DNA of 64,000 nt from Incurvaria masculella (taxonomy: Eukaryota; Arthropoda; Insecta; Lepidoptera; Incurvariidae): the NCBI GenBank assembly GCA_946894095.1, contig OX335642.1:30081021-30145020 (forward strand), read 5' to 3'. The notes below the pieces were generated by a model that worked only from the letters and a program-made list of their open reading frames with translations, did not search any database and was not told where the DNA came from. Positions 62,401-64,000 of this stretch are shown one piece after another. A program made the position numbers and the translations under genes. Each line of letters opens with the position of its first letter. Positions within the stretch are counted from its first letter, which is position 1.

Positions 62401-64000
62401 GTACATAACCTCACCGGGTAAACAGGCACATTTACCATTCTTACTGGTAAATATGAGTTCACTTGGCCGAATAACACGTCGTTTCACAATTAGCATGGTG
62501 GAAATGCAAAAGAATTTCAGTATTTCAGCGAATTAATTTACCGTATGCGATGGTCTTAATACTGGGTAATATTTAACATCTATGTTTGGCTACAACATTA
62601 CCCGATAAAACTACAACAAAATGTAAAGATATTGGCATTTTTAGTGAATATGCTTTTTGTTCTGTTTATTTTCAATTGCATAACACTTAGTAACTTAGAG
62701 GACGATAAGTCATTTACAATTACTTTGTAACTAAGGGGACATTATTTAGTTTACGATAGTTTGTACATGAAAAGTGTAATTTAGATCAACTTAATTACAC
62801 AGATGTTAACCTATCATTACATGATCATGTAATGATAAAAATGATGTAAAATTATTAGGCACTTGTTACCAACCTAATTATATACTATGTTTAGTACATA
62901 CTGATATCCTCCAAAATAAGTTTTCCGTGTAAATGTAGTATACATAGGTTATATCATGTGGTGATAGTCGGACCATGTCCAGTAATATAAACAAAAACTA
63001 ATTTCTACACCCTGCAATGTGTGTAACATAAGCAATGTGCCATGTAAAGGTACGGCATGGCTCTATCAAGTCTGAGTATAAACATATGTATTGTTTCACT
63101 TTAATTTGAATTGAAATCTTGTATTGTAACTTTTTCCTCAATATAGCTTAAGGTCGGCCCGTAAGCATCAGAAAATTTCGCCTCCCATACAAACGTAGTT
63201 TACTAATAATTTGAAAACCACTGTTCTAACTTAACTTGATATTTGGTATCTAATATTAGGATACCAATATCTGTGTCTGCATGTTTCTGTTTTTTTGGTA
63301 AATGTATTCTGGATTAAACCACAGAGAAAACAAAATTCATATCACGATTTTCTTTTTGCTTTAATTTAATTCGGTTTGGGTTTTTCAAAAAAAAACAAAA
63401 CCGTGCAGACACAGATATTTGTTACCTGATATTAGACATTAAATATCAATTTAATTGGAATAGCGGTTTCCAAATGATTAGTTAACTACGTTTGCATGGG
63501 GAGCAGAGCTTACGGGCCGTTCTTAAGAAATTAAAATCAATTTTTGAATGCTAAAATGTCTTTAATAACAGGCGAAATTCAACTAACTGTAAAACTTTTC
63601 CCAGGAGGAGGAAGCGGCCGAAAAGCTGAAACCCTCGCTGAAGCCGCTTCAGTCCCTGTCGAGTCGTCGCGTCGTCCTCCAACGGAAGATCCAACCGGCG
63701 AAGCCCCTCGAAAAGTCCGTCTTCTCTCGCATCGAATCCTCAAAGCCGGATCCATCGGTGCCGACGGCTGGTATATTCAGCCGCGCCGTGCGCACGGCGA
63801 TAGGCAAGCCGGAGAGGCCGCGGATCGTGGTGCAGCGGCAGACCAGCGAGGACCCCCGCGTCGAGGTCGAGGTGGACTCCGACGGGAGCCTCAATGAGGA
63901 TCTGCTGCTGAGGGACGAGGAGGAGATGATGGGCGCGATCGTGACGAATCTGCCGCACGGCATGACGGACGCGCGGCTCCGGACGCTCGCGGGCGACGTG
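32420..64000 (+). CDS. RBM33: RBM33-like RNA-binding protein, 3' end outside window
   Basis: Sixteen exons give 1161 in-frame residues: 32420-32430, 36969-37440, 37873-37927, 38244-38339, 39824-39975, 40194-40950, 42231-42296, 45312-45414, 46604-46729, 47208-47304, 47990-48108, 48725-49459, 57317-57459, 60138-60226, 61154-61219, 63605-64000. Four landmarks match the RBM33 family in order: an acidic start ([13 protein letters not shown], like EDDLLGEDLL), a Pro-rich centre ending INPHFKGN (residues 502-509), an Arg/Glu-rich helix starting [17 protein letters not shown], and a C-terminal RRM starting [19 protein letters not shown] (from residue 1141). Human RBM33 is a nuclear protein linked to export of GC-rich transcripts and to the m6A eraser ALKBH5; transfer of that role to this gene is inference. 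Unlike the human protein, this one has an RS-like block ([18 protein letters not shown]) and PERE/APEPR repeats. The RRM is cut by the window edge. Confidence 0.92.
33335..33725. repeat. Array around the palindrome TGCGGACGTCCGCA
   Basis: Three units centred near 33472, 33592 and 33679 contain GCGGACGTCCGC or a near form and TACGCTTATCAGATT, with spacing of about 120 and then 87 bases, plus half a palindrome near 33340. Confidence 0.8.
34020..34165 (+). mobile_element. SINE fragment
   Basis: TGGTTCGGAACCCATGG, then AGGTGGTAGGGTTAAACCC and TTGGTACCACCGCATTGGAT are the junction region and start of the shared SINE tail. LINE sequence interrupts the rest. Confidence 0.75.
34175..34565 (-). pseudogene. 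LINE ORF2 3' fragment
   Basis: The frame reads [20 protein letters not shown] and [17 protein letters not shown], the common LINE tail (FLPRTARLWNSLP-like). It is 5'-truncated. A related fragment lies at 22680-22950. Confidence 0.8.
35166..35390 (+). mobile_element. MITE with TGATTTTTCAATA end
   Basis: GTGCTGATTTTTCAATAGAC, TTTACGCTTCTGCTTATCCA and GCAATGACTATCCGTCTTTT. Its right terminus is worn. Sister copy at 57894-58123. Confidence 0.75.
35700..36080. repeat. About 74-bp tandem array with TATGCGGACGTT
   Basis: The unit GTACGGCATTTAATATTATG then CGGGCGAGTGTAAAATAGTA and TTTTATGCGGACGTTGTG is repeated about four times, ending near a TGCGGTCGGACCGCA palindrome. It shares the GCGGACG core with the array 2 kb to the left. 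Confidence 0.82.
36498..36793 (-). pseudogene. LINE reverse-transcriptase C-terminal fragment
   Basis: 97 residues include [33 protein letters not shown] and [15 protein letters not shown], the end of a jockey/CR1-type LINE ORF2. The 5' part is missing, as usual for LINE copies. It lies in RBM33 intron 1. Confidence 0.85.
36969..37440 (+). CDS. RBM33: RBM33 exon 2, acidic and PYQPPSE repeats
   Basis: The TTTCCAG acceptor is followed by [19 protein letters not shown] and a region with four SEPYQP repeats (about 37174-37254). The exon ends PVLPEM at GTGAGT in phase 0. An ORF covering part of this exon in another frame is a shadow. Confidence 0.92.
37558..37815 (+). mobile_element. Copy of the 310-bp MITE
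   Basis: TGTACAACTGCCAGTGTCAT, TATGAGGAGAACTGCTTCAA and TTGACAGTTCAAAATGG, between RBM33 exons 2 and 3. Confidence 0.65.
37873..37927 (+). CDS. RBM33: RBM33 exon 3
   Basis: The exon encodes [18 protein letters not shown] and ends in phase 1 at GTAAGT. Confidence 0.88.
38244..38339 (+). CDS. RBM33: RBM33 exon 4
   Basis: The exon encodes [20 protein letters not shown] and [12 protein letters not shown]. It is GC-rich, phase 1 to phase 1, with a GTGCGC donor. Confidence 0.88.
38340..39437. other. RBM33 intron with GC-rich island
   Basis: 38450-38850 is clearly richer in G and C than the neighbouring introns and holds a partly palindromic section around ACTCGAGT (near 38705) plus a 109-codon chance ORF. 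I do not recognise a family. Confidence 0.5.
39438..39565 (+). mobile_element. 128-bp MITE with AAGAAGGTTGGACATTCGG ends
   Basis: The left end AAGAAGGTTGGACATTCGGT and the right end ACCGAATGTCCAACCTTCTT are inverted. Inside, TTAATTCTACCTAA is repeated. A related inner piece lies at 38050-38110. Confidence 0.8.
39824..39975 (+). CDS. RBM33: RBM33 exon 5
   Basis: The ATATCCAG acceptor is followed by [20 protein letters not shown] and an Arg/Tyr/Gln-rich tail ending RRVNPRQ at GTGAGT. A second AG four bases on would put a stop in frame, so the first AG must be used. Confidence 0.9.
40194..40950 (+). CDS. RBM33: RBM33 exon 6, proline-rich centre
   Basis: The exon has 252 codons rich in Pro, Phe, Arg and Gln (for example [18 protein letters not shown]), ending [17 protein letters not shown]. 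The acceptor is CAGCAG, so one Gln may be included or skipped. Donor GTAAGT, phase 1. The INPHFKG box is shared with vertebrate RBM33. Confidence 0.95.
41067..41250 (+). repeat. Tandem duplication of about 88 bp
   Basis: GATCACATGACTCAATCTAT and GATTACATGACTCAATCTCT start two near-identical copies that both run to TGGAAATAGATCTCAG. Confidence 0.9.
41315..41486 (+). mobile_element. Truncated SINE tail
   Basis: The segment runs GGTTGGATCACTGCATTGGA to GGTATTCGCCATCCA and then T-rich sequence. With the following copy it forms a large inverted repeat in an RBM33 intron. Confidence 0.8.
41487..41892 (-). mobile_element. SINE with tRNA-like head, full copy
   Basis: On the minus strand the head carries A-box TAGCCTAGTGG and B-box GGTTCAATACC, then the same tail as the 5S-headed SINE starting at GGTTCGGAATCC. 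It is tail-to-tail with a truncated plus-strand copy at 41315-41486. Confidence 0.9.
42231..42296 (+). CDS. RBM33: RBM33 exon 7
   Basis: The exon encodes [20 protein letters not shown] and KF. It has a GTTCAG acceptor and a GTAATT donor, phase 1 to phase 1. Confidence 0.85.
42538..43742. mobile_element. Foldback-like element with ACGTATAAT clusters
   Basis: Inverted arms of about 125 bp (42538-42665 and 43611-43742) share GGGTTCAC, AACCCTCTGA and CCAAGTGGTTGCGT in the same order. Inside, ACGTATAAT and its reverse complement ATTATACGT occur about a dozen times, mostly one way on the left (42757-42970) and the other way on the right (43200-43380). It has no ORF. Confidence 0.82.
43743..45311. 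other. RBM33 intron after the foldback element
   Basis: Apart from the short element at 44592-44700 I see no exon or delimited repeat. ACCTAATAAAATGAAATGAA near 44970 resembles a retroposon end. Confidence 0.5.
44592..44700 (-). mobile_element. Short element, reversed
   Basis: AGGGCCGAGTGCACG, AAGTGACGTGTTTGAACA and CGTCTCTTCCTGCAATC are the reverse of the 18600 family. Confidence 0.68.
45312..45414 (+). CDS. RBM33: RBM33 exon 8
   Basis: The exon encodes [20 protein letters not shown] and a basic end RKPRRSPQ. It ends in phase 2 at GTGACG. Confidence 0.88.
45415..46102. other. RBM33 intron, nothing recognised
   Basis: A minus-strand ORF of 81 codons (45348-45593) partly antisense to exon 8 has no recognisable family and overlaps exon sequence, so it is not annotated. 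Confidence 0.5.
46103..46489 (+). mobile_element. SINE with 5S-rRNA-like head, full copy 3
   Basis: It is nearly identical to copy 1 along head and tail and ends in a 14-base A run. Short flanking matches (ACCATTGT before, ACCAATGT after) look like a target duplication. It lies in an RBM33 intron, in the sense orientation. Confidence 0.9.
46604..46729 (+). CDS. RBM33: RBM33 exon 9, charged helix
   Basis: The exon encodes [20 protein letters not shown] and [13 protein letters not shown], a probable long charged helix. It runs phase 2 to phase 2 with a GTGAGT donor. Confidence 0.9.
46818..46990 (+). repeat. Unclassified interspersed repeat
   Basis: GATATGGCATCGAGCGTGCC, AGACATATTAGAGGGTTTGT. 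Same family as 1-165, in an RBM33 intron. Confidence 0.65.
47208..47304 (+). CDS. RBM33: RBM33 exon 10, RS-like block
   Basis: The exon encodes [20 protein letters not shown] and [13 protein letters not shown]. The Arg-Ser-Pro pattern resembles splicing-factor tails. It ends in phase 0 at GTGAGC. Confidence 0.88.
47397..47552 (-). mobile_element. GGGTTCCGTACCC element, partial
   Basis: CACACGCTGTGAACATTTCA through TTTGGGTACGGATCCCTAAT. It is followed immediately by a palindromic MITE. Confidence 0.75.
47562..47709 (+). mobile_element. 148-bp MITE with about 42-bp inverted ends
   Basis: AATTGCCATTTTTGTAGTTA on the left mirrors TAACTACAAAAATGGCAATA on the right, with only one or two differences over about 42 bases. 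It would form a strong hairpin in the RBM33 transcript. Confidence 0.85.
47990..48108 (+). CDS. RBM33: RBM33 exon 11, Arg/Glu helix
   Basis: The exon encodes [20 protein letters not shown] and [19 protein letters not shown]. It corresponds to the RBM33 helix LYRLKIEEQKRLREEILKQK. Confidence 0.92.
48258..48325 (-). mobile_element. tRNA-Leu-like element, end fragment
   Basis: CGTGAAGCAAGGACACATTA then AAAAGAGCTACTTTATGAAT. It stops where a SINE begins. Confidence 0.65.
48326..48625 (-). mobile_element. SINE with tRNA-like head, diverged
   Basis: The tail comes first on the plus strand (CCTTTATAAGCACAGCTGCA), then the head with B-box complement GGGATTTGAACCC near 48571. It is inserted within or beside a fragment of the tRNA-Leu-like element. 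Confidence 0.8.
48725..49459 (+). CDS. RBM33: RBM33 exon 12, PERE and APEPR repeats
   Basis: The exon has 245 codons of highly charged sequence with units such as [13 protein letters not shown] and [14 protein letters not shown]. It ends with an acidic stretch ([19 protein letters not shown]) and KEKPAPT. It ends in phase 2 at GTAAGT. The next intron, 7.9 kb, is filled with nested transposons. Confidence 0.92.
49801..49977 (-). repeat. 3' LTR of gypsy element
   Basis: This LTR is 177 bp, preceded on the plus strand by the target duplication GACA. No difference from the other LTR was found by eye. Confidence 0.93.
49978..49990 (-). other. Polypurine tract of gypsy element
   Basis: The minus strand reads AAGGGGGGAGGAG immediately before the 3' LTR, as expected for the plus-strand primer. 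Confidence 0.85.
50232..50561 (-). CDS. Third ORF of gypsy element, myristoylated one-pass membrane protein
   Basis: It has 109 residues between pol (which ends at 50831) and the 3' LTR. It begins [17 protein letters not shown]: Gly2 and Ser6 fit the N-myristoylation signal. One hydrophobic segment (about 34-56, [20 protein letters not shown]) is followed by CKKK, a palmitoylation-like Cys beside basic residues. The C-terminal third is Gly/Ala-rich. It is far too small for a typical envelope and has no cleavage site or fusion peptide. It resembles small accessory ORFs of some insect LTR elements; its function is unknown to me. Confidence 0.8.
   Translation of the reverse strand: MGKTYSKEEVIIAQTAGAGDNNSHLHRLDHAENASLIAVILTAAIVTGVILYAAYSMCKKKIVQSIRREVTSQSALTLHAGGGAAGAVSGPGGPAAAATAQPYVYNTAA
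50831..54016 (-). CDS. pol polyprotein of gypsy element
   Basis: It has 1061 residues without a break. Domains in order: an aspartic protease ([13 protein letters not shown], about 55-67); reverse transcriptase with YPIPRITD and catalytic YLDD; RNase H ([15 protein letters not shown] and TVYTDHKPL); an integrase zinc domain (His-His-Cys-Cys, ending CIQCQRAK); and the DDE core ([38 protein letters not shown]). It lies in the -1 frame relative to gag and overlaps gag's end, so expression probably uses -1 ribosomal frameshifting. Confidence 0.95.
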   Translation of the reverse strand: MLLPFPVRKRSKEMCRCMHIQGIGKLEKAPAITSVGANVKSSRLCVTDRTSGTQFLIDTGADISVLARNNKTIEADAGSYKLYAANGTPIKTYGQKILVLDLGLRRQFRWSFIIADVRRSIIGADFQKKNNLLIDLHKQKLIDGTTTLATRVSTIECTDTTIRAIDPNDPYHIILQQFPDITRPDSIKNPPKHNVLHHIYTTGHPIYEKARQLNPAKYKAAKNEFEDMISLGICQPSESPWANPLHVVSKKNGELRPCGDYRRLNAITTPDRYPIPRITDVTYLLRNKHIFSKLDLRRAYHHIPIAPEDVPKTAIITPFGLFEFTKMNFGLRNAAQTFQRFINMILNGLDFVFSYLDDILVASENEEQHFIHLKEVLKRLDEYGLTINTAKCEYGKKELSFLGYYIDPHGIRPSEEKVKTINEYPKPDTIEELRRFLGMVNFYRTSLPRAAETQAELNKYLHNSKKNDKTKIEWTPRAELAFEKCKQGLKRAVTLAHPSIGDSKLSLMTDASENCVGSVLQEHNTSTNTWQPLGFFSKKLSETQSRYSTFDRELLAIYMSIKYFRHMAEGRDLTVYTDHKPLTFALTKKINPSDTPRRLRQLDFISQFCNDIQFIKGENNVVADTLSRIAEITVSPLFDYGQLHLDQNKSGELKEMRNKPNLQFASITAPQSTTTIICETSTGHARPYLPAQYRKSAFDAIHGLSHPGVAATRRLIAQRYFWPAMNKEIGDLAKKCIQCQRAKVQRHTIAPLGTFQQAARFEHIHVDIVGPLPISEDKRYLLTIIDRATRWPEAIPLENITAETTARALYEGWISRFGAPVRITTDQGRQFESDLFNGLMKILGATRIHTSPYHPQANGVVERWHRSLKSALMTSCDTAQWVKNLPTVLLGLRSTIRKETNVSAAEMTYGTTLRLPGDFFSTSSDKNLNETDFVQELREQIRNLNAPQSREYKRRPVYIPTALDSCQQVFVHTDAVRKPLTPPYQGPYHVLKRTKKCFTIQLPNRTAVISVDRLKPAFVLNEEENGVNPPQVNPTPPETSAENRMYTTRYGRQIKKVRFKD
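53938..54888 (-). CDS. gag polyprotein of gypsy element
   Basis: It has 316 residues: an Ala/Pro-rich start, a capsid-like middle ([18 protein letters not shown]) and a basic end with a zinc-knuckle variant [18 protein letters not shown] (about 291-308), a form common in insect gypsy gags. It overlaps pol by 79 bases. Gag forms the particle and packages RNA. It starts at the first ATG after the primer-binding site. Confidence 0.9.
   Translation of the reverse strand: MLANQGANTAHAPPAPPLTSQGAPAQGATQHSSADGTQQLSGISLQAKVPDFWREQPRLWFHQLEAIIAPQKQGDDSKYNILVAKLGREELRQVSDILGAPPVTGKYNALKERLLAVYEESETRQLQQLLGDIELGDQRPSHLLRRMRELARNRIQDDTLKILWIGRLPQTARAVLAVCDAQDLEQLAKIADKVIETASPHQEVAQVSTPTTLPATDPLAGLIHHLTLEIAELRNTVARSTTSDTRRYSRQDQDWRPRQNSPFNRQNNNHCKCRLRSTSRGRPQPGDANYLCYYHFRFGNAAKKCADACTFKESEN
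54942..54959 (-). other. Primer-binding site of gypsy element
   Basis: Directly inside the 5' LTR, the minus strand reads TTGGTGACCCCGACG. The position and the TGG start are typical of a tRNA primer-binding site. I do not assign the tRNA. Confidence 0.75.
54960..55136 (-). repeat. 5' LTR of gypsy element
   Basis: This LTR is 177 bp, followed by GACA. Transcription of the element would start in this copy and run leftward. Confidence 0.93.
55573..56114 (+). mobile_element. TTAA MITE family 1, copy c
   Basis: TTAA lies at 55569-55572 and 56115-56118. The left TTAA is also the right end of a family-2 MITE, so one element landed in the other's target duplication. Confidence 0.88.
56151..56215 (+). 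other. tRNA-like sequence, not a gene
   Basis: GTAGATCAGATGGTTAAAGC and GCAGGTTCGCATTCTGC resemble the A- and B-boxes of a tRNA. The acceptor stem does not close, so it is a tRNA-derived repeat or relic. Confidence 0.45.
56836..57120 (+). mobile_element. GGGTTCCGTACCC element, full copy
   Basis: TTTTTAGGGTTCCGTACCCA through GTCCAACTCGCACATGGCCG. It is the best-preserved copy in the window. Confidence 0.8.
57127..57292 (-). mobile_element. Internally deleted tRNA-headed SINE beside an exon
   Basis: It keeps the 3' tail end (CATGGATGTCTAATACC on plus) and the head (GGGAATTGAACCCAGACC, then CCGCGCCACTAGGCTA), with most of the tail missing. The head ends about 25 bases from the RBM33 exon 13 acceptor. 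Confidence 0.8.
57317..57459 (+). CDS. RBM33: RBM33 exon 13
   Basis: Two in-phase acceptors exist 12 bases apart (57317 and 57329), adding or skipping TGAG/R-type residues before [20 protein letters not shown]. The exon ends [12 protein letters not shown] in phase 1 at GTGAGT. It is very GC-rich. Confidence 0.88.
57481..57506. repeat. GAAT microsatellite
   Basis: Six tandem GAAT units lie just after the exon 13 donor of RBM33. Confidence 0.9.
57894..58123 (+). mobile_element. MITE with TGATTTTTCAATA end, complete
   Basis: The ends GGGCTGATTTTTCAATAGTC and GATTGAAAAATGGGCCC are inverted, flanked by TAA on both sides. Confidence 0.8.
58155..58230 (+). repeat. Retroposon end with CCCGTCCCGGCTTTGCACGGG
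   Basis: ACTAGCAGCCCGTCCCGGCT then TTGCACGGGC is a phrase found at the ends of many insect retroelements. The following 700 bases are probably more of the same but I cannot delimit it. Confidence 0.5.
59258..59460 (+). mobile_element. GGGTTCCGTACCC element, 5'-truncated
   Basis: TATTACTAAGCCTCCGCTGT through GTCCGACTCGCACTTGACCG. Confidence 0.72.
60138..60226 (+). CDS. RBM33: RBM33 exon 14
   Basis: The exon encodes [20 protein letters not shown] and [10 protein letters not shown]. The acceptor is CTGCAG and the exon ends in phase 0. Confidence 0.88.
60250..60667 (+). mobile_element. SINE with tRNA-like head, full copy
   Basis: The head GGCAGCTCAGCGGCGCAGCG has an A-box-like start and B-box GGGTTCAAATACC. 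The full tail ends CCACATAAAAATAG. It lies directly downstream of RBM33 exon 14. Confidence 0.85.
60692..60840 (+). mobile_element. 150-bp MITE, TTAGGTCCTTACCTATG ends
   Basis: The ends TTAGGTCCTTACCTATGAAA and TTTCATAGGCAAGGACCTAA are near-perfect inverted repeats of about 24 bp, with TA on both sides. Confidence 0.85.
61154..61219 (+). CDS. RBM33: RBM33 exon 15
   Basis: The exon gives 22 codons, [20 protein letters not shown] followed by KQ. The acceptor is TTTCAG and the donor GTGAGT. Confidence 0.88.
61595..61925 (-). mobile_element. Copy of the 310-bp MITE, reversed
   Basis: GAACTGTAAACGGTAACAGT, AGCGTCCCGATTCGAATTGC and ATCTGACACTGATAATTGCA match the family in reverse. A further MITE (61912-62111) begins at its end. 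Confidence 0.6.
61912..62111 (+). mobile_element. Short element
   Basis: CGTAGCCCCGATTGCACAAG through CCTTTCGTGCACTCGGCCCA, same family as 18600. Confidence 0.7.
62112..63147. other. RBM33 intron, mostly unrecognised
   Basis: A phrase near 62459 (GTTCACTTGGCCGAATAACA) recurs near 17555, so some of this is an undelimited repeat. No exon was seen. Confidence 0.5.
63152..63522 (-). mobile_element. TTAA MITE family 2
   Basis: TTAA lies at 63148-63151 and 63523-63526. The ends are GGTCGGCCCGTAAGC and GCTTACGGGCCGTTC. It lies 79 bases upstream of RBM33 exon 16. Confidence 0.87.
63605..64000 (+). CDS. RBM33: RBM33 exon 16, start of RRM, runs off window
   Basis: The exon has 132 codons to the window edge. 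It starts [18 protein letters not shown], passes an acidic stretch and reaches [19 protein letters not shown], the first strand and helix of the RRM. The remaining RRM lies beyond position 64000. Confidence 0.92.

Overview
The window is nuclear DNA of an insect, very probably a moth or butterfly. It holds parts of three ordinary protein-coding genes with many small exons, spread through introns packed with transposon copies. The insect call rests on the intron and exon style, a nuclear copy of insect-type cytochrome b, an insect-type gypsy element, and repeat families that I recognise as common in Lepidoptera.

From left to right. (1) 506-23526, minus strand: an ERMP1 (Felix-ina) homologue, the endoplasmic-reticulum M28 metallopeptidase. 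Thirteen coding exons joined at consensus splice sites give 642 in-frame residues with every M28 zinc ligand. The C-terminal lumenal part lies left of the window. (2) 25136-29916, minus strand: a C2H2 zinc-finger protein that I cannot name, with a long acidic N-terminal exon, small finger exons and a tiny terminal exon followed by a poly(A) signal. (3) 32420 to beyond 64000, plus strand: an RBM33-like RNA-binding protein. Sixteen coding exons give 1161 in-frame residues, from an 11-base first coding exon to the start of the C-terminal RRM, where the window ends. Genes 2 and 3 are divergent, with 2.5 kb between their start codons.

Repeats occupy much of the rest. Families that I could delimit are: a SINE with a 5S-rRNA-like promoter head (three full copies) that shares its tail with a SINE carrying a tRNA-like head; two MITE families that insert at TTAA; several other short inverted-repeat elements; a foldback element full of ACGTATAAT motifs; an element with a tRNA-Leu-like core inside inverted repeats; the GGGTTCCGTACCC element; LINE 3' fragments; and two minisatellites, one abutting a mitochondrial insertion. 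One complete, apparently very young Ty3/gypsy retrotransposon (49801-55136, minus strand, identical 177-bp LTRs) has gag, pol and a small third ORF for a predicted myristoylated one-pass membrane protein. It sits inside the tRNA-Leu-like element, which sits inside a TTAA MITE, which shares its end with a second TTAA MITE, so the order of insertions can be read directly.

I found no CRISPR array, operon, riboswitch or bacterial content. All gene models are conceptual splices from splice signals, phase and protein similarity judged by eye; no search was run.
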